Notes: generated by a model not told the origin, from the letters alone. A DNA stretch of 64,000 bases from Arthrobacter sp. S41 (GCF_004320535.1 NZ_SIHY01000001.1:1860001-1924000), one strand, 5' to 3'; positions 8,915-19,487 are shown, counted from the first letter of the stretch. A program made the numbers and translations.

Positions 8915-9745
8915 TCAGTCAGTGTTCTCGTGAATACTGACTGGAGCGGGTAAGGCCACGTCCCGTGGCATACCGGTGAACTGATCGCTTGAAGCACCGG
9001 ACCAGTTCACTGTGTTCAGTCCCAATTGCAGGAGCGCAAATTTCGCTCCGGATTCTTCCAAAACTTCATCTGAAGCAAATGGATTCATGTTGTAAGAGAC
9101 AGCCGGCGCCATGAATACCGGAGTATTTAGTAGCTGACTGCTTGCGGCCTGGTGGTAGTGCCCGCACAAGATGGCTCTGATGTCACTGCCCGCAATGACC
9201 GCGGCCAATGCCATGGGATCTTTGAGTCCTCGGCCGGTTCTAAACTCGCTGGTTGCTTCCACCGGGGGATGGTGAATCAGTAGGAGCGAACCGCGCGGAG
9301 CTGGAACCGTCAGCAACGATTCGAGCCATTGCAGCTGGGCGCGATCCAGCTCTCCTTGCCTTTGCTGGTACCCACCACTGACTAGACCAATAATTCTTAG
9401 GCCCATAACCTCGTGCACGGTATTGGCCGGGTGAGGTCCAGTTGAAAGTCTTCGGGTATTAAATTCCGCTCCAATGCTTCGGGCTGGATCGTGGTTGCCT
9501 GGAATGCTGATCACCGGACAACCCAGTTCCTCTTGGAACTCGTTGAACAGTTTGGCTGCCCGAGAGTGAATGGGTGCTCCGCGGTCCCCAATATCCCCGG
9601 TGAGGACAATCGCGTCGGGCGAGAACGCCCGTGCTGCTTCTAGCGCAAGTTCAATTTGCTGCCACGAGTCGATGGTCTCGTGGAGTAATTGCCCGTCGCG
9701 GCAGAGGTGAGTGTCGCTCAGATGAATAACTGTCAGTGGCTTCAT
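8915..9745 (-). CDS. Metallophosphoesterase, CpdA-like 3',5'-cyclic nucleotide phosphodiesterase family
   Basis: The 276 residues contain the calcineurin-like metal-binding series in order: SDTHL (D-x-H), LTGDIGDRG (GD), IPGNHD, LLIHHPP and CGHYHQAA (GHxH). This set is typical of class III cyclic-nucleotide phosphodiesterases such as CpdA/Rv0805, which hydrolyse cAMP, though many relatives act on other phosphodiesters. There is no signal peptide, so it is cytoplasmic. It starts the two-gene unit with the histidine phosphatase. Confidence 0.85.
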   Translation of the reverse strand: MKPLTVIHLSDTHLCRDGQLLHETIDSWQQIELALEAARAFSPDAIVLTGDIGDRGAPIHSRAAKLFNEFQEELGCPVISIPGNHDPARSIGAEFNTRRLSTGPHPANTVHEVMGLRIIGLVSGGYQQRQGELDRAQLQWLESLLTVPAPRGSLLLIHHPPVEATSEFRTGRGLKDPMALAAVIAGSDIRAILCGHYHQAASSQLLNTPVFMAPAVSYNMNPFASDEVLEESGAKFALLQLGLNTVNWSGASSDQFTGMPRDVALPAPVSIHENTD

Positions 9746-9992
9746 CGTTCCCTCCCCGCGTCGTGCTGCTGTTCATTCCATTGAACTGTTCTGTTCTAAA
9801 GAAGAGATGAACAAGGAACTGACACGATGTGAAGTCCTAACAAATCCCAGCTTCTCGATAACCGAACGAATTAGGACAAAATACACGGATGTATCCAGCA
9901 ATACATGCATTCTGAGGTACATGAACAGCGAGTAGCACATTAAACGACTAACCTTAGAAGAGCAGATTTGAATCCACCGAGGAGCTATATCC

Positions 9993-10943
9993 ATGACCGG
10001 CAGCAAAGTCGTCGCCTTTGGCCATTTCCAGCCAGAGCGCATCGTCCCTAACACCGAGCTGGAAAAGTTGGTGGAAACCAGCGACGAGTGGATCACTCGT
10101 CGCGTTGGCATTGAAGAACGTCGTTGGGGCACCGGAGTAGAAACCGTAGACTCCATGGCTATCAAGGCCGCCGAGATGGCATTGGGCAACGCCACCGATA
10201 TCACCGCTGCTGATATCGACATGGTTATTGTCGCCACCTGCACCGCCACCGACCGCTCGCCTAATATGGCAGCTCGTGTGGCCAACGCATTGGGCATGGA
10301 CCAGGGTCCAGCCGCACTGGACGTCAACGTCGCTTGTGCAGGCTTTGCCCACGCAGTTGGTCTAGCCCAGGGCGCCATTGCTTCAGGCTCAGCCACCAAG
10401 GCATTGGTTATCGGTTCGGAAATGCTGACCGATTACACCGACTTCACCGACCGCACCACCTGCGTTTTGACCGCAGACGGCGCCGGCGCTTTCATCATCA
10501 CCGCTTCGGAAGACAACGGCATCTCACCAGTTGTTTGGGGCTCGGTTCCTTCCCTGTCGGACGCGGTCCGCATTGAAACCGAAAACAACATGAAGTTCGC
10601 GCAGAACGGTCAGAGCGTTTACCGCTGGACCGTCACCCAGCTTCCAAAGATCGCTTCGAAGATCATTGACCGTGCAGGTCTGAAGCCAGAGGAGCTGGAC
10701 GCTATCGTCCTGCACCAGGCTAACTTGCGCATCATTGAGCCCCTGGCCGAAAAGATTGGTGCTCCGAACGCACGAGTCGCTACCGACGTGGTTCACTCGG
10801 GCAATACTTCAGCTGCTTCCATGCCGCTGGCTTTGTCCAAGATGATGGCATCGAATGAGCCATTGGCATCCGGTTCCAAGGTATTGCTCTTCGCTTTTGG
10901 TGGCGGACTGGCCTACGCAGGTCAAATCATCACCATCCCGTAA
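9993..10943 (+). CDS. fabH: Beta-ketoacyl-ACP synthase III
   Basis: A 316-residue KAS III with the Cys-His-Asn triad: Cys115 in NVACAGFAH, His241 in VLHQANLRII and Asn271 in HSGNTSAAS. It condenses an acyl-CoA primer with malonyl-ACP to begin type II fatty acid synthesis; in actinobacteria branched primers from Bkd are usual, and a bkdABC operon lies at 25-28.7 kb. AGGAG precedes ATG 9993. It is alone here, without fabD, acpP or fabF. The 247 bases upstream hold its promoter but no other supported gene. Confidence 0.93.
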   Translation: MTGSKVVAFGHFQPERIVPNTELEKLVETSDEWITRRVGIEERRWGTGVETVDSMAIKAAEMALGNATDITAADIDMVIVATCTATDRSPNMAARVANALGMDQGPAALDVNVACAGFAHAVGLAQGAIASGSATKALVIGSEMLTDYTDFTDRTTCVLTADGAGAFIITASEDNGISPVVWGSVPSLSDAVRIETENNMKFAQNGQSVYRWTVTQLPKIASKIIDRAGLKPEELDAIVLHQANLRIIEPLAEKIGAPNARVATDVVHSGNTSAASMPLALSKMMASNEPLASGSKVLLFAFGGGLAYAGQIITIP

Positions 10944-10981
10944 GTAGCTGAAAAAGACTTTTCTTCTATCTACCCAAATCA

Positions 10982-11014
10982 GGGGCTTGGTTTACGTGCC
11001 GTGAACCAAGTCCC
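10982..11014 (+). terminator. Terminator of fabH, possibly also an operator
   Basis: GGGGCTTGGTTTACG (10982-10996), a 3-base loop and CGTGAACCAAGTCCC form a near-perfect hairpin followed by TAATTTTG. A GTG at 11001 that could open the next gene lies inside the stem, which argues for a later start. The symmetry would also suit an operator for the GntR-type regulator encoded immediately downstream. Confidence 0.65.
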
Positions 11015-11084
11015 TAATTTTGTGCAAAAAATTAGTGACCCAGCGAACTTGACGTTGGGTGGATCACACCGCAGACTGGTAAAC

Positions 11085-11789
11085 GTGAACCTGTCAGACA
11101 GCTGGACACCCGGACAACGGCCGATTGAGCGACGCTCTGCTGCCGAAGCCGTATTCCACGCACTCCGCTTGGCCATTGAAGCCCAAGAAATCCCACTTGG
11201 CAGCAAGTTAGGCTCAGAAGCCGCCCTCGCTGCCGGCTACCAAGTCAGCCGCTCGGTGATTCGCGAAGCCCTTCGCTCCTGCGCAGCCCTTGGACTGACA
11301 CGGACCGAAACCGGCCGTGGCACGTTTGTTATTTCGCACTGCCCCACCCGCGAACTCAAGCTGGGTAATTTCTCCTCCGATGATCTACTCGAAGCCCGCC
11401 CACATATCGAGATTCCGGCCGCCACGCTCGCCGCGACTCGACGTACTTCCGAAGACCTAGAACGCATCAGCGGGCTCATTGAGCAGATGGATCAGGAAGA
11501 TGACGCGGCCGCCTGGGTAGAACTAGACGCAGCCTTCCACGCCGCCATCGCCCAAGCCAGCGGCAACTCGGTGTTCACCAAAGTGGTAGCCGATATCCGC
11601 GAAGCCATGGCCCGCCAGTCCGAAACCGTGAACCTCGTGGCCGGTCGCCGAGACCCTTCTAAAAACGAGCATCTGGCCATTTTCCGGGCCATCGAAGCCA
11701 AAGATCCTGATGGCGCCAACCAAGCCATGAGTGATCACCTTTCCGCAGTACAACACGCAGTGTCCACCATCGTCAGGAGCAATCAGTGA
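11085..11789 (+). CDS. GntR-family regulator, FadR (FCD) subfamily, of the asparagine operon
   Basis: A protein of about 234 residues with an N-terminal winged helix (AAEAVFHALRLAIEAQEIPLGSKL, then VSRSVIREALRSCAALGLTRTETGRGTFV) and an all-helical FCD effector domain whose conserved Asp/His residues normally bind metal and a carboxylate. GTG 11085 is chosen because an earlier GTG (11001) falls within the fabH terminator hairpin; neither has a strong ribosome binding site, so the start is uncertain. Its stop overlaps the asparaginase start (GTGA), so it is the first gene of the ans operon and probably senses asparagine or aspartate. Confidence 0.87.
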   Translation: MNLSDSWTPGQRPIERRSAAEAVFHALRLAIEAQEIPLGSKLGSEAALAAGYQVSRSVIREALRSCAALGLTRTETGRGTFVISHCPTRELKLGNFSSDDLLEARPHIEIPAATLAATRRTSEDLERISGLIEQMDQEDDAAAWVELDAAFHAAIAQASGNSVFTKVVADIREAMARQSETVNLVAGRRDPSKNEHLAIFRAIEAKDPDGANQAMSDHLSAVQHAVSTIVRSNQ

Positions 11790-12781
11790 ACCCCGCCCCG
11801 TCCCAGCCGCAGACCACCCAGCTAGAAAACCCGGTGCTGGCCAAACATGAGCCGTTGGTGGTGGCTACCCGTGGTGATGCAGTGGAGTCCATCCACTATG
11901 GCTCGGCAGTTCTGCTTGATGCCAACGGTGAGGTCCGCGCCAGCTATGGCGAACCGCAGGCTGCGTACTACCCACGCTCAGCCTTGAAGCCACTGTTCGC
12001 GGTAGGCATGCTGCGTGCCGGTCTTGAACTTGATGACCAGCAGTTGGCCCTGGCTTCGGCTAGCCACTCCGGTGCCCCGATCCACCAGCAGGTGGCCGCT
12101 TCCACACTGAAGGCTGCTGGCCTCGACGCTACGGCCTTGGGCAATTCCACCGACTTGCCCTACGGTGTGGCCGAACGCCAAGCCTATGTGGCACAGGGCG
12201 GCACCGCTACCCAGCTGGCACAGAACTGCTCGGGTAAGCATGCAGCTCTGGTAGCGCTGAGCGAACTAAAGGGTTGGGATACCGCCAACTACCTGCACGA
12301 TGAGCGTTTGCTACAGATGCTGCAGGACACCGTCGAAGAGCTCACCGGTGAAAAGATCAGCGGGGTGAGCACCGATGGTTGCGGCACCCCGGTGTACCTG
12401 ATCAGCCTTGTTGGTTTGGCCCGCGGTTTTGCTCGCCTGGCATCTGCCAAGGCCGGCACCCCCGAGGCCCGCGTGGCCAAAGCGATGTCCACCCACCCAG
12501 AATTGGTGGCCGGTGAGGGCCGCGATGTCACCGCCCTAATGCGTGCACTTCCCAGGGCCGTAGCCAAAGACGGCTTCGAAGGCATCCAGGCGGTCGCACT
12601 ACCCGATGGCACCGCGCTGGCAGTAAAAATCGCCGACGGCGGGGACCGTGCACGCATGCCGATCACCATCAAGCTACTCACCGAGTTCCTCGGCGAAGCA
12701 GCACCCGCGGCCCTGGCCGAACTGGCCACCAGCCCAGCACTTGGTGGCGGTGCACCCGTCGGTGTGCTCAAGGCTCTCTAG
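11786..12781 (+). CDS. L-asparaginase (Asparaginase_II / AnsA-like family)
   Basis: A 331-residue member of the actinobacterial and rhizobial asparaginase family distinct from E. coli AnsA/AnsB, recognised by YPRSALKPLFAVGML, ASASHSGAPIHQ, CSGKHAALV and VSTDGCGTPVYLI. It hydrolyses asparagine to aspartate and ammonia in the cytoplasm. GTG 11786 overlaps the regulator's stop and follows CAGGAG. The next gene, aspartase, removes the second amino group, so together they release two ammonia and fumarate per asparagine. Confidence 0.88.
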   Translation: MNPAPSQPQTTQLENPVLAKHEPLVVATRGDAVESIHYGSAVLLDANGEVRASYGEPQAAYYPRSALKPLFAVGMLRAGLELDDQQLALASASHSGAPIHQQVAASTLKAAGLDATALGNSTDLPYGVAERQAYVAQGGTATQLAQNCSGKHAALVALSELKGWDTANYLHDERLLQMLQDTVEELTGEKISGVSTDGCGTPVYLISLVGLARGFARLASAKAGTPEARVAKAMSTHPELVAGEGRDVTALMRALPRAVAKDGFEGIQAVALPDGTALAVKIADGGDRARMPITIKLLTEFLGEAAPAALAELATSPALGGGAPVGVLKAL

Positions 12782-12827
12782 ATTTCTCTTTTTCTCACAC
12801 AACTACATTTTTGGAGATACATTCACC

Positions 12828-14243
<1,416 letters not shown>

Positions 14244-14257
14244 TTTCAAGGATCCTC

Positions 14258-15736
14258 ATGGACTCATCTACCCCGCACGCCACAGCGCCGCACGTGCCTG
14301 ATGCCGCGCTCACCGCTGGCGATAATGATTACCACAAGGGCTTGTCCTCGCGACAGATGCAGATGATCGCCATGGGCGGCGCCATCGGAACTGGCCTGTT
14401 CATGGGTGCCGGTGGCCGACTGGCCGATGCCGGCCCGGGCATCGTGGTCAGCTACGCAGTCTGCGGCTTTTTTGCCTTCCTGATTCTGCGTGCGCTGGGC
14501 GAACTGGTCATGCACCGACCATCCACCGGCTCCTTTGTTTCCTATGCTCGTGAGTTCTACGGCGAGAAGGCTGCCTTTGCCACCGGTTGGTTGTACTGGC
14601 TGAACTGGGTGATGACCGCGATTGTCGACATCACCGCGGTCGCCTTGTATATGGGCTTCTTCGGCAAGTACGTCGCCTGGATCGGCGCGGTGCCACAGTG
14701 GGTTTGGGCGCTGGCAGCGCTGGCCGTGGTGCTGGCTTTGAACCTGATTTCGGTCAAGGCCTTTGGCGAGATGGAATTCTGGTTTGCGCTGATCAAGGTC
14801 ATCGCACTGGTAGCTTTCTTGATCATCGGTTGCTACTTTGTCATCTTCGGTACCCCGGTTGAGGGCCAAGAAGTTGGCTTCTCACTGATCACCGGCAACG
14901 GTGGCATCTTGCCTAACGGCTTTATGCCGGTGCTGGTTCTGATGCAGGGCGTGGTCTTCTCCTACGCTTCGATCGAGCTGATTGGTACCGCAGCCGGTGA
15001 GGCAAAGAACCCCGAGAAAGTTATGCCTAAGGCCATCAACACCGTGATCATCCGTATAGCTGTGTTCTACATTGGCTCGCTGGTTCTGCTTTCGCTGTTG
15101 CTTCCTTACTCCGCTTACAGCTCCGGAGAGTCACCATTTGTAACCTTCTTTGGTTCCATTGGCGTCAAGGGCATGGACGTCATCATGAACCTCGTGGTGC
15201 TCACCGCAGCGCTGTCCTCATTGAACGCTGGCCTGTACTCCACCGGTCGCATCATGCGCTCCATGTCGCTAAACGGTTCGGCACCAAAGTTCGCAGGCCG
15301 CATGAACAAAGCTGGCGTTCCATACGGTGGCATCGTGATTACCGCGGTAGTTGCTGTGCTCGGCGTTATCCTCAACGCTATTGTTCCGGCTGCGGCGTTT
15401 GAGATCGTCTTGAACTTTGCTGCCATTGGCATCATCGCCTCGTGGGGCATGATCGTGCTGTGCCAGATGGCCCTGGTGAAGTCCGTCAAGCGTGGTGAGC
15501 AAGATCGACCAAGCTTCCGCATGCCTTGGGCACCGGTGTCCGGTTGGGTCACGCTGGCCTTCTTGGTGATGGTGCTGGTCATGATGGCCTTCGATACCCC
15601 TGTTGGCACCTGGACCATCGCTTCATTGGTCATCATCGTTCCGATGATCATCGGTGGCTGGTACCTATGCCGTGGCCGTATCAACGAGCTGGCACAGGCT
15701 CGCATGAACGCCAAAGCGCCGGCGAACGAGGTCTAA
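14258..15736 (+). CDS. ansP: APC-family amino acid permease, L-asparagine permease type
   Basis: A 492-residue transporter with twelve predicted helices. It starts with a soluble 30-residue segment and then [24 protein letters not shown] in part, the substrate-binding first helix of AAT-family permeases, and continues with the E-x-F-Y-G loop typical of AnsP. Proton-coupled uptake of asparagine is inferred from similarity and from its position as last gene after asparaginase and aspartase (14-base gap). It ends 26 bases before a strong terminator. Confidence 0.88.
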   Translation: MDSSTPHATAPHVPDAALTAGDNDYHKGLSSRQMQMIAMGGAIGTGLFMGAGGRLADAGPGIVVSYAVCGFFAFLILRALGELVMHRPSTGSFVSYAREFYGEKAAFATGWLYWLNWVMTAIVDITAVALYMGFFGKYVAWIGAVPQWVWALAALAVVLALNLISVKAFGEMEFWFALIKVIALVAFLIIGCYFVIFGTPVEGQEVGFSLITGNGGILPNGFMPVLVLMQGVVFSYASIELIGTAAGEAKNPEKVMPKAINTVIIRIAVFYIGSLVLLSLLLPYSAYSSGESPFVTFFGSIGVKGMDVIMNLVVLTAALSSLNAGLYSTGRIMRSMSLNGSAPKFAGRMNKAGVPYGGIVITAVVAVLGVILNAIVPAAAFEIVLNFAAIGIIASWGMIVLCQMALVKSVKRGEQDRPSFRMPWAPVSGWVTLAFLVMVLVMMAFDTPVGTWTIASLVIIVPMIIGGWYLCRGRINELAQARMNAKAPANEV

Positions 15737-15762
15737 GCGACTTCGCTTTTACCGCGTAAACT

Positions 15763-15816
15763 GCGGCCCGGGAAACACAGCTTCAAGCTGATTTCCCGGG
15801 CCGCTGTTTTGTTTTG
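15763..15816 (+). terminator. Terminator of the ans operon
   Basis: GCGGCCCGGGAAA (15763-15775) pairs with TTTCCCGGGCCGC (15792-15804); an inner CAGCTT-C-AAGCTG hairpin extends the stem, and TGTTTTGTTTT follows. Confidence 0.92.
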
Positions 15817-16142
15817 AAAGACCCGCCAAGGTACTGACTCCGATAATTGCTGGTCTTGTTTTAAGCGTTGAATCCCGCGACGCATAACCCCGACTTACTG
15901 GTGCAATCGGCACAAGATGATGTTGCGCTTTGCGAAGCTATTCGAAGCGCCGCTGGTCCTCAGAGTGTTCATCGCAAGTCCAGATTTTCTTGGAACCGCT
16001 GGTCTACCAGAAGCTAGTTCGCTCCACCTGTCTGACAAGGTCACTTGGCAGGGAAAAATTCGCTCGCTACCTATCGAAGAAGGCTGGCGTCTCTTCGTCG
16101 AAAACTTCGCCAACCTTCTTCAACAGAACCTATTGCGTGGTC
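15817..16142. other. Intergenic stretch without a supported gene, with a 14-bp inverted repeat
   Basis: No open reading frame here has a ribosome binding site, a recognisable protein or good codon use. The stretch contains GAAGAAGGCTGGCG (16076-16089) and CGCCAACCTTCTTC (16108-16121), a 14-base inverted repeat with an 18-base loop and one G-T pair. It lies just downstream of the 46-codon minus-strand ORF and may end that transcript, though no T-run follows. Degenerate gene remains cannot be excluded. Confidence 0.5.
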
Positions 16143-16283
16143 CTACTCCTGGCGCTGTGAATCGCGGTCCAGATGAGACGTTTCTCGAGCTGAAAAACCC
16201 ACCAAAAATTGTCGAACCAAAAAGACAACGAACGTCACGATAGCAATAGCGATTATTGCAACGACAATCTGCCACGGTTGCAT
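16143..16283 (-). CDS. 46-residue single-pass membrane protein (small ORF)
   Basis: This ORF is too short for standard gene calling. It begins ATG 16283, 29 bases after the stop of the secreted-protein gene on the same strand, with the purine-rich GAAAGAGAG about 9 bases upstream. The product starts MQPWQIVVAIIAIAIVTFVV, giving one strongly hydrophobic helix (about residues 6-30), followed by a charged tail ending HLDRDSQRQE. The pattern (short outside end, helix, Arg-bearing cytoplasmic tail) is that of a genuine small membrane protein. Coupling to the secreted protein suggests a partner or protective role, which is inference. Confidence 0.6.
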   Translation of the reverse strand: MQPWQIVVAIIAIAIVTFVVFLVRQFLVGFSARETSHLDRDSQRQE

Positions 16284-16312
16284 TTCAAATACTCTCTTTC
16301 AATATGCTTCGA

Positions 16313-17083
16313 TCATGAACCGAACGATGAGGTGGAGCCACCACCAGTATTGACGTTTAGGATCACTCCTACATCGCGACTAGTTGGTATTCCTGCAATT
16401 TTCACGGTTTGTCGGGCCTTCAACTGAGCTTTGGCCGTCTGACTTGAGTATGCAGAGCGCTTGATGTAGCTCAACGAGCCTTTTCCCATCCCGATTCCGC
16501 CTGTTTTGGGGTTGCTAATACTTTTGATGTAATGACCATTGCTCAGACTATAACGGAAGCTGGCCGTAAAACCTGCTGACCAAGTTACTGCTTGGTGCCA
16601 CACCTGGCAACTGCTTTTATGCGTCATACCTACTTCGTACTTGGTTGTGCATCCCTTGACGCTAGCAGGCAATGCTAGCGGGAAACCACCCGTTGAAGCA
16701 GCGGCAGACTTGTCAGGAAATACGGTTTCACTGATCGCCGAACCATCCTCCCAAGATTTGGTAACGGTTTGCGAACCATCAGGATTTAATGCCTTGGTGA
16801 CCTTCACAGGCGATTTCATCGTCTCAGAATCCAATTTTCTTCCTGATGAAATTTTTTCGAGAAGAGCACTTTGTTTAGCAACAGGGATATTCAGCTTTTC
16901 GAATGATTTCTCGATATATTCTAGGTCGTCCGCGCCCAAGAGCGATTCCGCATCAGAGATCCTTGCCTGCGATGACTGGACTGTTGAGGTGGCTGCGTAG
17001 GCCGGTGACATGCTGACAGCGAGACCCGCTGTTAATGCGCAACTAGCAACGGCAACTGACACTTTTTTGACTGAAATTCTCAC
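16313..17083 (-). CDS. Secreted protein of unknown function
   Basis: The 256-residue product has a clear Sec signal peptide (MRISVKK, hydrophobic core to about residue 30, cleavage near AYA-ATS). The mature part has a helical N-terminal half, a single Cys pair in GCTTKYEVGMTHKSSC likely to form a disulphide, a Ser/Tyr-rich region with WSAGFTASFRYSLSNGHYIKS, and a Gly/Ser-rich end. No family is recognised. Base composition is AT-richer than the neighbours, as is the flanking DNA, which fits recent acquisition. A palindrome at 17144-17161 lies in its promoter region, and a 46-codon membrane ORF follows it. Confidence 0.7.
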   Translation of the reverse strand: MRISVKKVSVAVASCALTAGLAVSMSPAYAATSTVQSSQARISDAESLLGADDLEYIEKSFEKLNIPVAKQSALLEKISSGRKLDSETMKSPVKVTKALNPDGSQTVTKSWEDGSAISETVFPDKSAAASTGGFPLALPASVKGCTTKYEVGMTHKSSCQVWHQAVTWSAGFTASFRYSLSNGHYIKSISNPKTGGIGMGKGSLSYIKRSAYSSQTAKAQLKARQTVKIAGIPTSRDVGVILNVNTGGGSTSSFGS

Positions 17084-17143
17084 TTATCCTCCAACTAGAT
17101 TTTCTGGATACTGTAAAAATTACCGGCGGACAGCCTGGTTCCA

Positions 17144-17161
17144 TCTGTACAAAAGTACAGA
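17144..17161 (-). promoter_or_regulatory. Palindrome upstream of the secreted-protein gene
   Basis: TCTGTAC-AAAA-GTACAGA has perfect 7-base arms, 61-78 bases before the start of the secreted-protein gene. It resembles the E. coli LexA pattern CTGT-N8-ACAG, but actinobacterial LexA recognises a different sequence, so a local regulator is more likely. Confidence 0.4.
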
Positions 17162-17363
17162 AGCCGAGAAGTTCTTAACTGTAGGTTCCTGGCCACAGGT
17201 TCTGGACAGAAATCGGGAGGTCAAGATCATTTACTCAACAACATCGGGGCAAGGCGTGGGTTACGTGAATCGTCCAGAAATCCTTCGCCTCAATCGGCTG
17301 GCACATTATCGGTTTAGCGTAACTTTGCCCCGACAGTAGTTTCGGGCTCTTATCAGTGGCAAG

Positions 17364-19430
17364 ATGAGTGAGGTGGAACACTCTAAGCATTCATTTCATA
17401 ATTTAGACAGCTACATCGGACTAGCCCGCGTCGGCGGATTGACGCTCTCCCCCGACGGAACACAATTGGTCACCACCATGAGCACCCTGTCCGAGGATGA
17501 AACTAGCTACGACAGTGCACTGTGGTCTATCGACCCCAAAGGACAGTTGCCAGCGCGCCGGCTCACCTTCGGCGAACACGGCGAATTCCAACCTCAGTTC
17601 ACCGCTAACGGCGACCTACTATTCGTGGCCAAACGTTCCAGCAAGGACGACGCCAAACCTGAAGGATGGCTACTACCAGCGGCAGGTGGTGAAGCCCGTC
17701 CGGCCATTTCTCACCCGGCCGGCGTGCAATCACTAAGCGTCTGCAGTAAGTCACCGCAAACCATTGTGTTAAAAAGCAGCGGCCACAGCCGCGCCAAAGA
17801 CCTTGAAGCCGAAGAAAAACTGCGCACGGACCGCAAAGACAAAAAGGTCTCCGCCATTTTGCACACCGGATACCCGGTGCGTTATTGGGACCATGATCTG
17901 GGTCCAGCAACTGCCCACTTCTATTCGGGCAACCTTCCTGAAGTCCAAGATTCTAAGCGCGCAGAACTCACCGATCTGACACCAGGCATCGGTGCCAACC
18001 TGCAAGAAACAGCCTTCGATGTTGCCTCGAACGGTGATTTTTTGATCACCGAATGGCAAGTTCCTGAAGGTCGAGCTTCCAGCGCACCGGGTCTGATGCG
18101 TATCGATCTACATACCGGCGCACAAGAAATGTTGTTGAGCCCGGATGACACCTACGAATACACCATTGGCAAGATCAGCCCAGACTCCAAGGAGCTGGCC
18201 TACGCACGCTGGCACCGTTCCACTGCGCAGACCGCCCCGGTCTTCGAACTGTGGCTGATGCATTTGGCCGATGGTTCAACCCACCAGATCGCCGATGGCT
18301 GGGACCGCTGGGTCAACGACATCCAGTGGGTGCCCAATGGGCGTTCGCTGCTGCTCACCGCGGATGACAACGGGCACAGCCCGATCTTCCACCTGAGCCT
18401 GTACAACGACAAGATCACCCGGCTCACCGATGACGGCAGCTTCACCGACGTCACCATCAGCAGCGATTCACGCACCGCCTACGCGCTGCGTTCCAGCTAC
18501 CTCTACCCGGCAGAGCCGGTGGCCGTGGACCTGACCCACGTCCACGAGCTCGAAGCCGGCGACTTCGCCGAAGCCACGCTACTGATCTCCCCCGCCGAGC
18601 GCCCCGCGCTTCCCGGCACTCTGACCGAGGTCAGCACCACGGCCGAGGATGGTTCCACCGTCCGCGCCTGGCTGGCCCTGCCGGAGACGGCCTCGGCGCA
18701 GAACAAGGCGCCACTGCTGCTCTGGATCCACGGCGGTCCGCTGGGTTCGTGGAATGCTTGGAGCTGGCGTTGGAGCCCCTGGTTGCTGGTGGCCCAAGGC
18801 TACGCGGTATTGCTGCCGGACCCCGCCCTGTCCACCGGCTACGGCCAGGACTTCATCCAGCGCGGCTGGGGCCGCTGGGGCCAGGAGCCCTTCACGGATC
18901 TCATGGCCATCACCGATGCGACCGAAGCCCGCGAGGATATCGACGAAACGCGCACCGCCGCAATGGGCGGTTCCTTCGGCGGCTACATGGCCAACTGGGT
19001 GGCCGGGCATACCGACCGCTTCAAGGCCATCGTCACCCACGCCAGCCTGTGGGCTTTGGAAGGTTTTGGCAAGACCACCGATGCGGCGTTCTACTGGACT
19101 CGCGAGATGAGCCCACAAATGCGCGAGCAGAATTCCCCGCATCATTCGGTAGGAAATATTGTCACCCCAATGCTGGTCATTCATGGAGACAAGGACTACC
19201 GCGTTCCGATCGGCGAAGGACTTCGTCTTTGGTACGAACTTCTTGCTGACTCAGGCTTGCCACAAAAGGAAGATGGCAGTACCGAGCACCAGTTCTTGTA
19301 CTTCCCGGATGAGAACCACTGGATCCTTACTCCGCAGCACGCCAAGATCTGGTACCAAGTGGTCACCGAATTCTTATCCCAGAAGGTCTTGGGAAATGAG
19401 CCAAGCGAACTACCTGAGCTTCTAGGCTAG
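17364..19430 (+). CDS. S9-family serine peptidase (acylaminoacyl-peptidase / prolyl-oligopeptidase-like)
   Basis: A 688-residue cytoplasmic peptidase: N-terminal beta-propeller (about residues 10-390, with repeated D-G-x-x-L blades such as LTLSPDGTQL) and C-terminal alpha/beta hydrolase. The triad is Ser537 in GGSFGGYMANW, Asp611 in HGDKDYRVP and His652 in DENHWIL; LLLWIHGGPLGSWN supplies the oxyanion hole. It trims short peptides or acylated N-termini. It is monocistronic with a weak ribosome binding site. The middle of the gene, roughly 18250-19050, is clearly GC-richer than both ends. Confidence 0.92.
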   Translation: MSEVEHSKHSFHNLDSYIGLARVGGLTLSPDGTQLVTTMSTLSEDETSYDSALWSIDPKGQLPARRLTFGEHGEFQPQFTANGDLLFVAKRSSKDDAKPEGWLLPAAGGEARPAISHPAGVQSLSVCSKSPQTIVLKSSGHSRAKDLEAEEKLRTDRKDKKVSAILHTGYPVRYWDHDLGPATAHFYSGNLPEVQDSKRAELTDLTPGIGANLQETAFDVASNGDFLITEWQVPEGRASSAPGLMRIDLHTGAQEMLLSPDDTYEYTIGKISPDSKELAYARWHRSTAQTAPVFELWLMHLADGSTHQIADGWDRWVNDIQWVPNGRSLLLTADDNGHSPIFHLSLYNDKITRLTDDGSFTDVTISSDSRTAYALRSSYLYPAEPVAVDLTHVHELEAGDFAEATLLISPAERPALPGTLTEVSTTAEDGSTVRAWLALPETASAQNKAPLLLWIHGGPLGSWNAWSWRWSPWLLVAQGYAVLLPDPALSTGYGQDFIQRGWGRWGQEPFTDLMAITDATEAREDIDETRTAAMGGSFGGYMANWVAGHTDRFKAIVTHASLWALEGFGKTTDAAFYWTREMSPQMREQNSPHHSVGNIVTPMLVIHGDKDYRVPIGEGLRLWYELLADSGLPQKEDGSTEHQFLYFPDENHWILTPQHAKIWYQVVTEFLSQKVLGNEPSELPELLG

Positions 19431-19454
19431 TTAGTTCCCGAGTTCTCTAGCTAC

Positions 19455-19487
19455 TTGCCGGGGTGGCAGTTATGGCTGCCCCGGCAA
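19455..19487. terminator. Bidirectional hairpin between convergent genes
   Basis: TTGCCGGGGTGGCAG and CTGCCCCGGCAA form a GC-rich hairpin after the S9 peptidase gene. Its right arm encodes the last codons of the convergent DUF5129-like gene, whose stop lies in the loop. Confidence 0.6.

Noticed and set aside
9807-9935. 42-codon ORF upstream of fabH (starts MNKELTRCEV)
   Set aside because: Purine-rich bases abut the ATG with no spacing, and the codons and product look random.
9773-10399. Minus-strand open frame of 208 codons opposite fabH
   Set aside because: Shadow of the fabH coding sequence; composition is Ser/Ala/Thr-biased in the way antisense frames are.
15917-16243. 108-codon plus-strand frame and an overlapping 76-codon frame
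   Set aside because: No ribosome binding site or recognisable family; they overlap a better-supported small membrane ORF on the minus strand.
17146-17160. SOS (LexA) box
   Set aside because: Actinobacterial LexA recognises a CGAAC-N4-GTTCG-type site, so this E. coli-like pattern is not evidence of SOS control here.
17010-17339. 109-codon plus-strand frame
   Set aside because: Begins opposite the signal peptide of the secreted protein and runs through its promoter; no family resemblance.
18579-19184. Overlapping open frames on both strands in the S9 peptidase core
   Set aside because: They result from the high GC content of this segment; the sense frame has all catalytic motifs.
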